The notes under the pieces were generated by a model. That model did no database searches. It worked only from the letters and a program-made list of their open reading frames with translations, and had not been told where the DNA came from. 64,000 nt of DNA from Symsagittifera roscoffensis (taxonomy: Eukaryota > Xenacoelomorpha > Acoela > Convolutidae): contig NC_087066.1 of NCBI RefSeq assembly GCF_963678635.1, positions 64,672,282-64,736,281 of the forward strand, in the 5' to 3' direction. This document shows, piece by piece, positions 44,129 to 53,202 of this stretch. Made by a program: the position numbers and the translations under genes. How positions within the stretch are numbered: position 1 is the stretch's first letter; each line of letters begins with the position of its first letter.

Positions 44129-44299
44129 TATATAGATCAGCACACAACAACAACGAACATCCAAAGACAAAATGACCCCACTACACTTAAAAAAGAATGG
44201 CCAACCACAAACCGATATGCTGTCCACAATGACAAACTCAAAGGATTTAGAGTACGACTCGACTTCGCAGAAAAGGACTTCATTGAACTAGACCAATGA
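44129..44299 (+). CDS. ORF Z1, possible small exon-encoded protein
   Basis: After a possible acceptor (CTATACTTTGCAG ending 44128) the frame is open for 56 codons to TGA at 44297-44299. There is no ATG, so it would need splicing to an upstream start. The second half (DKLKGFRVRLDFAEKDFIEL) looks protein-like. The stop overlaps the Z2 ATG as ATGA. This region is markedly GC-richer than the rest of the element. Confidence 0.3.
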   Translation, partial: YIDQHTTTTNIQRQNDPTTLKKEWPTTNRYAVHNDKLKGFRVRLDFAEKDFIELDQ

Positions 44300-44502
44300 C
44301 CACCTCGATGTTCGAGTATACGTACAGATCCGAGTTACAGGGCATTCCCTCCACGCACAGTCTCCACGCCATTCCAGACGAGGTCGAACACAAAAGAAGT
44401 TCTCTACATAAAACAGAAAAACCCGTCATAGCAAACCATTCTGAAATCAGATTGATTTCATTGGGAAACACCATCGTTGTCACAAGAAGACACGACGATT
44501 GA
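44296..44502 (+). CDS. ORF Z2, unknown 68-aa protein
   Basis: An ATG-initiated frame overlapping the Z1 stop. It lies in the same GC-richer island just before the 3' LTR. The translation is moderately charged with no membrane segment. No family recognised; its reality rests on composition and on the ATGA overlap seen elsewhere in this element. Confidence 0.35.
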   Translation: MTTSMFEYTYRSELQGIPSTHSLHAIPDEVEHKRSSLHKTEKPVIANHSEIRLISLGNTIVVTRRHDD

Positions 44503-44626
44503 TGCCCCTCACTCCAGCGTCCTGGAAATTCTCTAACAAAGAGAAACCGGACAAAAGCACGATGTTCGCCAAATCCTTTAAATTGCAGAAAGATAATTCT
44601 AAAAAACTCTGTGAAACCCGGATGGG

Positions 44627-45036
44627 TGGAACCTGATCTAAACTATATTTTATGATTGGATAAATTAGATATTTTACCACTGTAAAGTATTTAATGTTAA
44701 CCAATCATGATCCAAATAACTAACAACCCACTTATTTGTAAGTGCTGAAATTACTTGTAATTTCAGCACCAGAGAGATTTGAATTTAACTTAGAATTTAG
44801 TTGCCTCTCCAAGAGAACTTCAGCAGCCGCAATAAACCAGTATACCCTAGATCTATTGAGCCTAGCAGAGACTAGTTAAACAACCTGAGACTAGATAGTA
44901 TAAGAGTAAGATTAGGATCGGTATTAGACTAAGAAGTTGCACGAATCTATCCGGCCGAAAATAAGATAGCGTGACGAGCAGACGGTGTACCCTATCCGAA
45001 ATTACTCTATGAGTTAACCACATCGCACATAACTCA
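44627..45036 (+). repeat. 3' LTR of the giant element
   Basis: Same length and ends as the 5' LTR, with six substitutions. AATAAA at 44831-44836. The preceding bases CCCGGATGGG are the only purine-rich stretch near the expected polypurine tract; it is short. Confidence 0.95.
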
Positions 45037-45106
45037 TTTTTCTCAAAAAGTTCGAATGTTAATATGTAATCCCGTTGTGTGAAAAATCAGATCATTCATT
45101 CAAAAC

Positions 45107-45309
45107 TGAGCGCCCTCAGGTAACTTTGTTTGCCCTCAAACAATGGCTTATGTTATGCTAGTACACGCCACACTCCTTATAAGGCGATAAGTTATACTTT
45201 TATTTTTCTGTCCACTTTTTCACCACTTGGAAATAGATTTTCAGAAATAATGACTGGACCAAGGCCGGCGTAACGCTCTTCAATTGAGCAGATTTAGCAG
45301 CCGTAAGAT
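45107..45309 (+). repeat. BEL/Pao 5' LTR, shorter copy
   Basis: Matches 51034-51392 from GAGCGCCCTCAGGTAACTT through TAGTACACG, then CACTTTTTCACCACTT, GACCAAGGCCGGCGTAACGCT and TTGAGCAGATTTAGCAGCCGTAA. It lacks about 110 bp present in the middle of the 3' copy. Confidence 0.75.
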
Positions 45310-46379
45310 TTGATCCGCCGACCCGGACACGTAGTTTTGATGATCAATTGCTTGAGACTAATGTTATTCCTTTAAAAAGTTGACATATCCAGCATCAAGA
45401 CCTTCTTTAAAAAGTCTTCAGATGAAGCTGCTTGGAAACTTCACATGAAGAGTATTTCAATGAAAGTCGCAAATTTTTTTTTCACTTTAAGAAACACCAG
45501 GATCGATATTGGAGGAAAGAATGCAAGATGGAAGCATTGGCGTCTTACTACAAGTCTCATCTCAGGAATATCGGATGTTTCGAGAACACCTACAAAAACT
45601 CAATGGATCTTCTCAAACCACGGTACCAAGTAGAGTGGAAAGAAGTGAAAAAAAAAACACTTGAAGATGGTTCGACGAGCACTTCAAGCAATGGAAATTG
45701 TTGTTTTTCAGTTTGACGCAGATAAAGAATCGTATGAAAGATATGAAAGGTAGAAGCAAGATTTAACAGCCAAATTGAAAAACTGCAAGCTCAAGAAATT
45801 AGAAGAAAACATTGAAGATTTGTTGAAAGAAAGCACAACATCAGCGAGAACAAATTTTTCGTTTGAGAAGACTGAATAACTGGTAGAAGAGTTTCACGCC
45901 TGTAGCACACTGCAATCGTTGACAAAGTCGGATGATCTCAGTTTTTCTTTTCGAAAAACCAAAAAACAGACAACCGGAAAATGGATTAGTCTCTGTCAAA
46001 GTTGCTGGCTTGATTGAATAAGCGCAAGAAGACATGGACAGGCCCATGGTGCGATTTGCAGATGAACAGAATATCCAAATCAAAATCCAAAGTAATGAAA
46101 CTTCAGACGAATTGGCGCAGTCACCAGATGAGATGATTCACAATTTGAAGATCATCAGACCCAGTTAGCAGCAGTCATTGAGAAAACTGAAGTGTCGCAA
46201 GCTGTAGGATCAACACTACAAACTCCGTGAAAACTAGTTAAAATGTTTTTCTTAACACCCATCCCGAGTAGGAGGGCGGACTGAATCAAAAGCAAGCTCG
46301 AAAAGACGATCTGTGTTTTCGTGCCAAATGAGAGACGGCAGAAGACTAGCAATCGAAGCAACAAAAAACATAAGCAGTT

Positions 46380-46840
46380 AGAAGTTGAAATCGAAAGTAG
46401 AGCGTCAAATTGCTTCGGCAAGGGAAAAACGTGAACTAAAAATCGAACAAGCTAAGATTCAATACGATCTAGAAGCTGAAGAAACTAAAATACCACAAGG
46501 TTTGGAATAAGAAGAAAAGCGTTAAGCTTTAAATCTCAAACTTGAGATGCTAAAATTGGAGTTAGAATAAAATACAGAAATCGAAAATAAAACCTAAGGC
46601 AGTCGTTAGCTTCCAGCCCAACCCAAGCTTCAGTGTACCGATGAGTCAAGGCGACCCGAATTGTAAACTACCCAACCCAGAATTAAGTAGGGTCCTTTTT
46701 GACTGACCGGAATGGTCGAGTTTTTTCCTAGCAAATATAGATAGCGTGTCGGTGGACGGAAGCATCATGATTAATCGCCTAAAAACGCTAGTTACTGATA
46801 AAGCCTAAGCGACCAACCACGGCTAAGGCTAAATAAAAGA
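46380..46840 (+). pseudogene. BEL/Pao gag remnant (coiled coil and DUF1759-like)
   Basis: Glu/Lys/Arg-rich coiled-coil coding (VERQIASAREKRELKIEQAK near 46400-46450) leads to a block reading LPNPELSRVLFD, then after a stop EWSSFFLANIDSVSVDGS and a region with LVTDKA. This matches the pattern of DUF1759 in BEL gag (L-P-x-x-E-L...F-D...W-x-x-F). Multiple stops. Confidence 0.6.
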
Positions 46841-48169
46841 AATGTATTCATCAGCCTTGCTGCCTGTCGTTGGCAGACCTCTAAGATTTGGCACACCTCA
46901 TATAATAGTTTTCGCACAGCTGAAGAAAATTCAAACTCAAGCTTTCATTGCATAATTCTCAGTCCACCAACAAGTTCAGGCAAATCTCGTCAAAATGTAT
47001 GAAGGTTCTTACACAGTTCCAATGTTTTGGAGATCTCGGTTCCGACTCTGACTTGAAAAGAGCTGTAAGTAAGCTTTTACCCGAGCAAAGGAGCAAATGA
47101 TTGGTTCAATTAACGAAAAGCGGAATTTTTGAATTGAGTTATTTTAACCATTGGCTGAATGACAGAGCATTTGCGCACGATGAATTATAATGCTCATTAC
47201 TGACACTGGAAAACCGGATTTTAAACGTTTCGGAGAAGCTAGAGACGAGCAGAAAATCACAAATTTGACATCTGTGGTGTATCTGAGAGCATCCGATGAA
47301 AAAATTGCCGAGCCATGACTATCTTTTAGTATATGAACCTCACAACTTATGCGGTTGACCTGATGGATGCACAAAAAACTTAACCGGCTCCTGCATCAAG
47401 GAATCCCGTGGGGCCAAACAGTTCAAAACAGGGATCAGTTAACTCAAATTTTGGAGGCTTCCTGGATTTTGTCATATTCGCCTAGCAGCATCAAAGTACT
47501 TGTTTCCAGTTCCGATAAAAAGTTTTCAGAGGAAAAATTGCCCTTTGTGACAACGGATCCATTGTGTCTTATAGCGGCAAGAATCTCGCGGAGAAACTCA
47601 AACTTCAGCTCCTTCGGTAAATGAAAATGAGTGTTGCTGGGATTCATGGAGCAGCAAATAAAGAATCAGTCCAAGTGTCAGCCCTTATCAATGCAATTGA
47701 CAACAGAGCAGTGGTGAAGACTATTCAGCCTTTTACGCATCGCATCTTACAAACAAAATCGACTCCGAAAAGTAATGATTAAAAAGAATTTAAAAAAGTT
47801 ACAAGCATAACTGGCCCCTTCCTGACCATTTATTACCATTGCCTAGGAAACTAACTGCTGCGATCAAAGCATCTTTCCAATGAGCCGTCTGCTCGATCCA
47901 CTGACAAAACATGTAAAGATGTGGTGGGCATCTATCTGCTCAATAAAATATCAATCAAAATCAGACAAATAACCGATCATAAAATAATCGATCATATCTT
48001 ACAAAAGACTAACAATTTTGATCGGAAAAGATATGAGTTTCAATTTTCTGAAAAATGAACCATTCAAACCATTCAATATTTTCTCATCGGTTGTTTTTCA
48101 ACAGAAATCTCTAAAAAGAAGGCTTTAAAACGTTTCGCAGCTGAAAAGAAGATATCAAGGGACAATCAT

Positions 48170-48900
48170 AATTGATGAGCGAAAAGAATTCATAAGTGAA
48201 GTCAGTTGTGAAGAGTTGCGAGAGTCCCGTGAATTGCCTCACTTGTAATGTTCTCATCATGCACTAATAATCACCATCAAAAAAGAGAACATAAGACGGT
48301 TTTGCGACGCAGCAGCTAAACTTAACAACATTTCATTTTCTGGCACTCTGATACCACGCGCGGACTTTCTACGGTGTCTGCTTGGATTAATTTATCGGTT
48401 CAGTGTAGATATGATTGGAATTTAGGGGTGCAGTGTTCCTTCAATTTGATGCAAGGTTCCTTCAATTTGCCGTTTGCGGTTACTTTTTAAGAACGAAGTG
48501 GACGGACGATTACGAAATTTCGAACCCAAAAGACATGTTTTTGAACTAAAAGTTCTCCAACGTGTGTTAACTATGCGTTGCTCAGAGCAGCAACATATCA
48601 AGCTATTTTTTTCAATGAACTAAAAATCAGAGGTTTTGGTTTCCGAAAAGGGATTTGCAGTATCCAAAAATTGACCCCAGTGTTTCTACTCACTCGATCA
48701 CAGGCTGAAAAATCAATCAAACAAGCACTATGACTTTGAATAAACCAACTTTCCTATACTCGGATTGGAATGGAACTAGAAGGTGACACTTTTGAAGTTT
48801 CTACGGAACCTCTGAAGAAATTTCTTTTCGAAGATAAACGAAAAAGCGGTTGAATATTGTGTATCTAGTGTTTTTGACCCTGTGAGATCTTAATTTCCTT
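48170..48900 (+). pseudogene. BEL/Pao reverse transcriptase remnant
   Basis: ELRESRELPHL (near 48220) is followed after a stop by KKENIRRFCDAAAKLNNISF and TLIPRADFLRCLLGLIYRF, the BEL/Pao RT block (L-P-H-H...K...R-x-V-x-D-A-S-A-K...L-x-x-G-x-D-L...L-x-R-F). Further on, LEGDTFEVSTEP (about 48780) and V-S-S-V-F-D-P-V (about 48860) are the post-RT motifs. Stops and shifts throughout. Confidence 0.7.
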
Positions 48901-48934
48901 TCTCAATTAAAATTAAAATGCTGCTAAAAGCAAT

Positions 48935-49417
48935 TTGACGTACCAAAGGGCAAGAGTGGAAAAACAGTTTGAACCAGATGATGCCGAGCACTTTAGCAAT
49001 TGGGCTAACGAATTACACGAATTCAAAAAGATCGCAATACCCAGACGATACTTCTTCAGAAAATACGGACTGGCAAGCCGCCATTTTGTTTGTGACAGCA
49101 AAACGTCAAAGAGAACCGATGAGTCAGCTGTCCAGTTCCCACTTAGATCTGCAAGCAGTTCTATACTCCAGACGTCTGTAATCGAACCTGGTGTTAATTT
49201 TGATGAACTACACCAAAGGACAGACTCAATCACGGTACTCTACTGGGCTTATTATTGTGTTTGTGGCGAACAGAGAAGCGGAGCGGAGGATCTGGAAATT
49301 TCTATAATTGACAAACGGAATTACGTGCCTAATGCGGAGGGCCGACCTTGGAACCAGAGGAACGACTATTTTGGAATTGAACATAAGCGATTGGATAACA
49401 AGGCTAGGTCGGCTTAA
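48935..49417 (+). pseudogene. BEL/Pao RNase H-flanking segment
   Basis: A 160-codon frame with NWANELHEFKKIAIPRRYF near its start, the conserved W...L...L..I.IPR block of BEL/Pao. The following Cys-Asp is where the F-x-D-A-S of RNase H is expected. A second overlapping frame (48969-49181) carries the same block after a shift. Confidence 0.65.
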
Positions 49418-50099
49418 GTCAGCTTGGCTCCTCCAAAACAGTGTTTTCCAACAACCAGAACCCAATAAAGCGGTCGAACGGGTTGCACTGCCCACCGCCC
49501 CACAACGAGTTGAAGCTATAAGTTTATGGGAAGGCTTCAGTGTCCTCCTTAAACTAGTGAACGCTATGACGCTTTGTCTTTGTTTTGAAAGAACACAATT
49601 TGGTACCCTTCATGTGGAAGAGCTAATGAAAACAAAAGAAACTATAAATAAACTGGCACAGGAAGAACGCTTAGCCGAAGATTATAAATGCCTCAAAACA
49701 AATCGCTCTTTAACCCAAAATCCTGCTTGATAAAATTCACTTCTTTTCTAATCAAAAAGGGAAATATGAGGTTGAAGGGAACATTCAAACATTCAAATCT
49801 GCCCTAGGATCAAAATTATCCAATAACTTTGGACGCCAAACATAAGTCAATTGCTCAAATGGTTTTGGACGACGAGCACCAAAAAAATGCATATGATGGA
49901 ATAGAATATATTAGAACCATCGTTCATTAGAAATTCTGGAGAATTATTTTAAAAATTGCGTTGCGACAGATCGAATATCTATGAGACAAATGCCAAAAGC
50001 GTGACGTCGCTCCATATCGAATCATGACGTCTGAGTTTCCTGCCGAACGAGTTCGCCTGTGGTGTTCAATTTCACTAGCACTGGACTAAATTATTTGGA

Positions 50100-50360
50100 C
50101 TACTTGATTTGAGATTTCTGAGAAGAAGTTTGAAAGGTTTCATTGCACGACGAGGTCAGCCAAGCATCATCCTGAGTGACAACGGTATCAACTTTTTAGG
50201 AGCTGCCAAGGAGTTGAATGAACAAACTGATGGCTGGAACATTCAAGATATAGAGGATAAAATGAAGCTAAAAACATTGTATGGAACTTATTGTGTGCTC
50301 CTAATTTTAGTGGTACTTGAGAGAGTTTGGTTAGAAGCTACAAACGATCAATGTTAGCAG
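50100..50360 (+). pseudogene. BEL/Pao integrase core remnant
   Basis: The frame reads LRRSLKGFIARRGQPSIILSD followed by NGINFLGAAKEL, the BEL/Pao integrase segment around the second catalytic Asp (F-x-A-R-R-G-x-P...S-D-N-G-x-N-F-x-G-A-x-x-E-L). Confidence 0.75.
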
Positions 50361-50489
50361 TTTTGAGTCCTCGATCTGTAACAGATGAGTTTTACAGACA
50401 ACGATGTTTCAGATGGAGCAAACAATGAATGCAAGAACGATTTTCTGATTGAAGAAAAACCCATACTTGTACTGATTTTCACACTTGTA

Positions 50490-50825
50490 CGAAGACATGA
50501 TTTGGCAACGATGGTCACGTGAATATTTACAGCAGTGGAATACGCGTGCAAAGTGGAATTTAGAACAACACAAATTTCTAAATGCGGGCATTTTGTGGTG
50601 GCTTATTTAACATTCAGTCATACGAAGCGACTACAACTTGTTCGAGTAATGGAAAATTTTCATGCAAAAAGCGGTTTCATACGAACAAGAACTGTCAAAA
50701 CTTCAACAAGTATTTACAAAAATCCTCTGTTAAATAGGTGCCGCTGTTCTACACAGAATGTTTTCCAGCGAAAAAGAGACCCGAGAAGTTGGCTCCAGCG
50801 AAGACTCTCAAAACTTGTCAATTAA
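50490..50825 (+). pseudogene. BEL/Pao DUF5641 C-terminal domain remnant
   Basis: IWQRWSREYLQQWNTRAKW (about 50500-50556) is the diagnostic F-W-x-R-W...E-Y-L...L...R-x-K-W block, then a frame with RVMENFHAKSGFIRTRTVK and a Y-K-N-P-L, matching the 'G-R-V...D-G...R-V...T...R-P' end of BEL Pol. Confidence 0.75.
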
Positions 50826-51033
50826 TGCTTGTCATAATTTTTTATAAGGTGCATTTTTTTTTCTAATTTTAGCTAATTTGCTTCGTCCTTTTATGTTTTA
50901 TTGACTCATTTTATTTCACACAGAGTGCGGATGTGCATTTTTAAACTCGTTGAGAGCAAGTTCATATCATTTATTTAAGTGAATTTCGGAATCCACCGTT
51001 TCCGGCCTCAGCCAATTTCTTGGCCCAAAAAAC

Positions 51034-51392
51034 TTAGCGCCCTAAGTTACTTTACTTGTTGTCAAACGATGTTTTATGTTGTTTTAGTACACGATACATT
51101 CTTTATAATGTGATAAACACGTTCATTTTATAATTTCTGTCTATTTTTGTGACTTAAATGTAATCAAAATGTGTCAGGGTTTTTTAATCCTTGTTTATGT
51201 AAGTTTTGCTCTCATTATTCAAGTATCAAGTTTTTTTTGAGTTTAAATCAAGATTAGATCAGTTTGTAGATACAGACCTTCGATCCAAATTCGTTGGCAC
51301 TTTTTCACCACTTAAAAAAAGATTGCTAGAATTATTGAGATGACCAAGGCCGGCGTAACGCTTCATCTTATTGAGCAGAGTTAGCAGCCGTA
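51034..51392 (+). repeat. BEL/Pao 3' LTR, longer copy
   Basis: Related to 45107-45309 at both ends and containing an extra ~110-bp middle (about 51158-51295) that the 5' copy lacks. The extra part recurs, inverted, at 57050-57130, so the 5' copy has a deletion; the 3' copy did not gain it. Confidence 0.75.
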
Positions 51393-51458
51393 AAATTGGT
51401 AAATTATAAATTTTCTGCTCTTACTCATCCGCTTCAAGAACATGCATAGAAATTGCAA

Positions 51459-51728
51459 CTAAACACAAACACATTGTACATAAAATTGTAGTTTGTTATT
51501 AGAGAAAGCTGTAGGCTTTTTAACTGGCCTTTCGTCTGTCTGTGTAAGGTTATTATCAATAGTTTTGGGCATACTTTGGAAACCAATAAAATGTTTTTTT
51601 TTCAGTCCCGACGATCGAAAAAGATGGGAATACCCAACTGTGGTATATCCATTTGAACTTTTAGAAATTGCTCGCTTAAACTTGCGCACATTTTCTTCTT
51701 CGGTCGAATCATGTACGATGTTGGCCAT
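51459..51728 (-). CDS. Unknown 89-aa minus-strand ORF with good start context
   Basis: The ATG sits in GCCATGG and the first ~43 codons (MANIVHDSTEEENVRKF, then a Lys/Ser-rich helix-like part) read like real protein. The remainder is less convincing. It is divergent from the DUF4795 gene and would run into the BEL/Pao 3' LTR. Not recognised. It could be a first exon truncated by the transposon, or chance. Confidence 0.3.
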   Translation of the reverse strand: MANIVHDSTEEENVRKFKRAISKSSNGYTTVGYSHLFRSSGLKKKHFIGFQSMPKTIDNNLTQTDERPVKKPTAFSNNKLQFYVQCVCV

Positions 51729-52031
51729 GGCAATTCAAATTAATTTGGTTATTGGTTGAATTAAAACAGCAAATTTTTTGGCGATGAAAAAGTACAAAAC
51801 ATACTAAAATGTTTACTTACTTCAAATTACTTTTAAAATAAAAAAGTGTTGACCAAAACTGCCGCAACTTACCCAACTGTCGTCAAAAAAGTCTGAGCAT
51901 ACCAAAATAGAAACATATGTCCAAATCGACCATATAGACACTTCAGTGTTATGAAAACAAACGGATCGTATGAGGGGTTTTCGAATACTTCCTTTCGGAT
52001 GGGTTAATGACCTACAAACCACTCATCTACG

Positions 52032-52342
52032 CAGTAGCGTGGCGAGATGGGGGGGGGGGGGCGATCGCTTCCTCTCCTTCGATTCTGGTTGCCAAATTTT
52101 TCCAAAAGGACCACTCTTTGGTGTAACTTTACGAGATCCATTTTTGACTCTCCTACCTCAAAAATTTTCTATATGCGCCTTTGCCGCCAATATTTTCTAA
52201 AGGCGCCCGCGCCGAAAAAACGCAATTTTTGGTCGAGTGTTCAAAACATTAAGCCTTTTTAGCCTGTTGAAAAAATATCGGTAAAACTTTCAAAGTTCGG
52301 AAAACTGACCCCCTCCCGAGAAAAATTTCTGCGCACGCACTG
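52032..52342. mobile_element. hAT-like miniature element
   Basis: Starts CAGTAGCGTGGCGAG followed by a G-run and ends with a C-run, then CTCCCGAGAAAAATTTCTG and CGCACGCACTG, an imperfect inverted terminus. Flanks CATCTACG and CATCTATA match at 6 of 8, as expected for an aged 8-bp duplication. No coding. Confidence 0.6.
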
Positions 52343-53148
52343 CATCTATAGGTTTATTATTTTAAAACCTATCATCGTACGCAAAATCACTCCAGCCATT
52401 AAACAATACCGCGCTATAAAACAAAAAAATGATAAATTTTTTAGAGACGGTCTTTCATCTTTTTACATAAAGGTACATTTTTTGCATCAAAATAAATGAT
52501 GTATAGACACTGCATGTATGCGCCTATGGTTACGCTGTTTTGGTTTTATCATGTGCGATTTTGCTTCATAAATTATCGATTAATCTTCATTTTTTTCTTC
52601 AGTTTCCAATGAAACGAAAGATTCTACCTATCATTTTATAGCACTACTTCATCATGTCACTTTTCGGCCATCGAAAGTGAAGAAAAACAAGACTTTTTGT
52701 CTCTGCATAATAAATTTGTAGCAGAAAAAATTTCATTAAAAATCGAGTACTTTAAGAAAAAAGAGTGTATTTGTTGTGGTATTAAAATTACGTGCGTTTT
52801 GTTAGTTTGACCATGCTTCATATAAAAAGTACTTGAAGTTTATTATACGGCCATTCTTTGATCAAAAATTTTTTTAAGAGTTACGTTACAGTAGATTGTA
52901 CCACGTTATCATGCCGAGAAAGTCCACGTGAAGTCTATGTGCGTTTATTAACAAAGTTAGCCTGAAAAACTAGCTCGACTGCGAAAATAGTAATTTATGA
53001 TTTTATTTTAAATTTTTACGATTGTTAATTTACATTTTTGAATTATCGACGCTTTAATTGGACTTCAATTGCAAATCACTAGCTGTGCTTAGTTAGTTAT
53101 AAATCTTAGAAAATAGTTATACGAAACGATTTGTGTAACGAAAACAAA

Positions 53149-53202
53149 ATGGCGCCTCAGACGATAGCCGATTTGATTGACTTGTCATTGGGAAGTCCTG
53201 AG
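53149..53202 (+). CDS. DUF4795 gene exon 1
   Basis: ATG in AAAATGG context, 18 codons ending ...DLSLGSPE, donor GAG|GTAAGA. The family N-terminus splits at this point between 'GSPE' and 'VGAVNF'. Confidence 0.85.

Larger units (their letters stand above)
26334..45036 (+). mobile_element. 18.7-kb env-bearing Ty3/gypsy-type LTR retroelement
   Basis: Two 410-bp LTRs in the same orientation, both starting TGGAACC and ending AACTCA, bound 17.9 kb of internal sequence. TTTT lies immediately outside each end, consistent with a 4-bp target duplication though ambiguous in T-rich DNA. Inside, in order: leader ORF, ORF A, Gag with CCHC knuckle, Pol (protease DSGA, RT YLDD, RNase H, integrase D-D-E and GPY/F-like module), ORF P, Env with signal peptide and transmembrane segment, ORF X, ORF Y, Z1/Z2. 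Domain order and RT/RNase H motifs place it in Ty3/gypsy. Typical members are 5-12 kb, so this one is very large and carries at least five proteins I cannot assign. Only six LTR substitutions suggest recent insertion, yet gag, pol and P have frame breaks. Confidence 0.92.
45107..51392 (+). mobile_element. Degenerate BEL/Pao LTR retrotransposon
   Basis: Between two diverged LTRs lie, in order, gag (coiled coil then DUF1759-like block), RT, the RNase H-flanking segment, integrase and DUF5641, the BEL/Pao order. Every domain is cut by stops and frameshifts. The giant gypsy element ends only about 70 bp upstream of the recognisable 5' LTR, so it landed beside or in an unmatched part of this older element. 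Confidence 0.82.
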
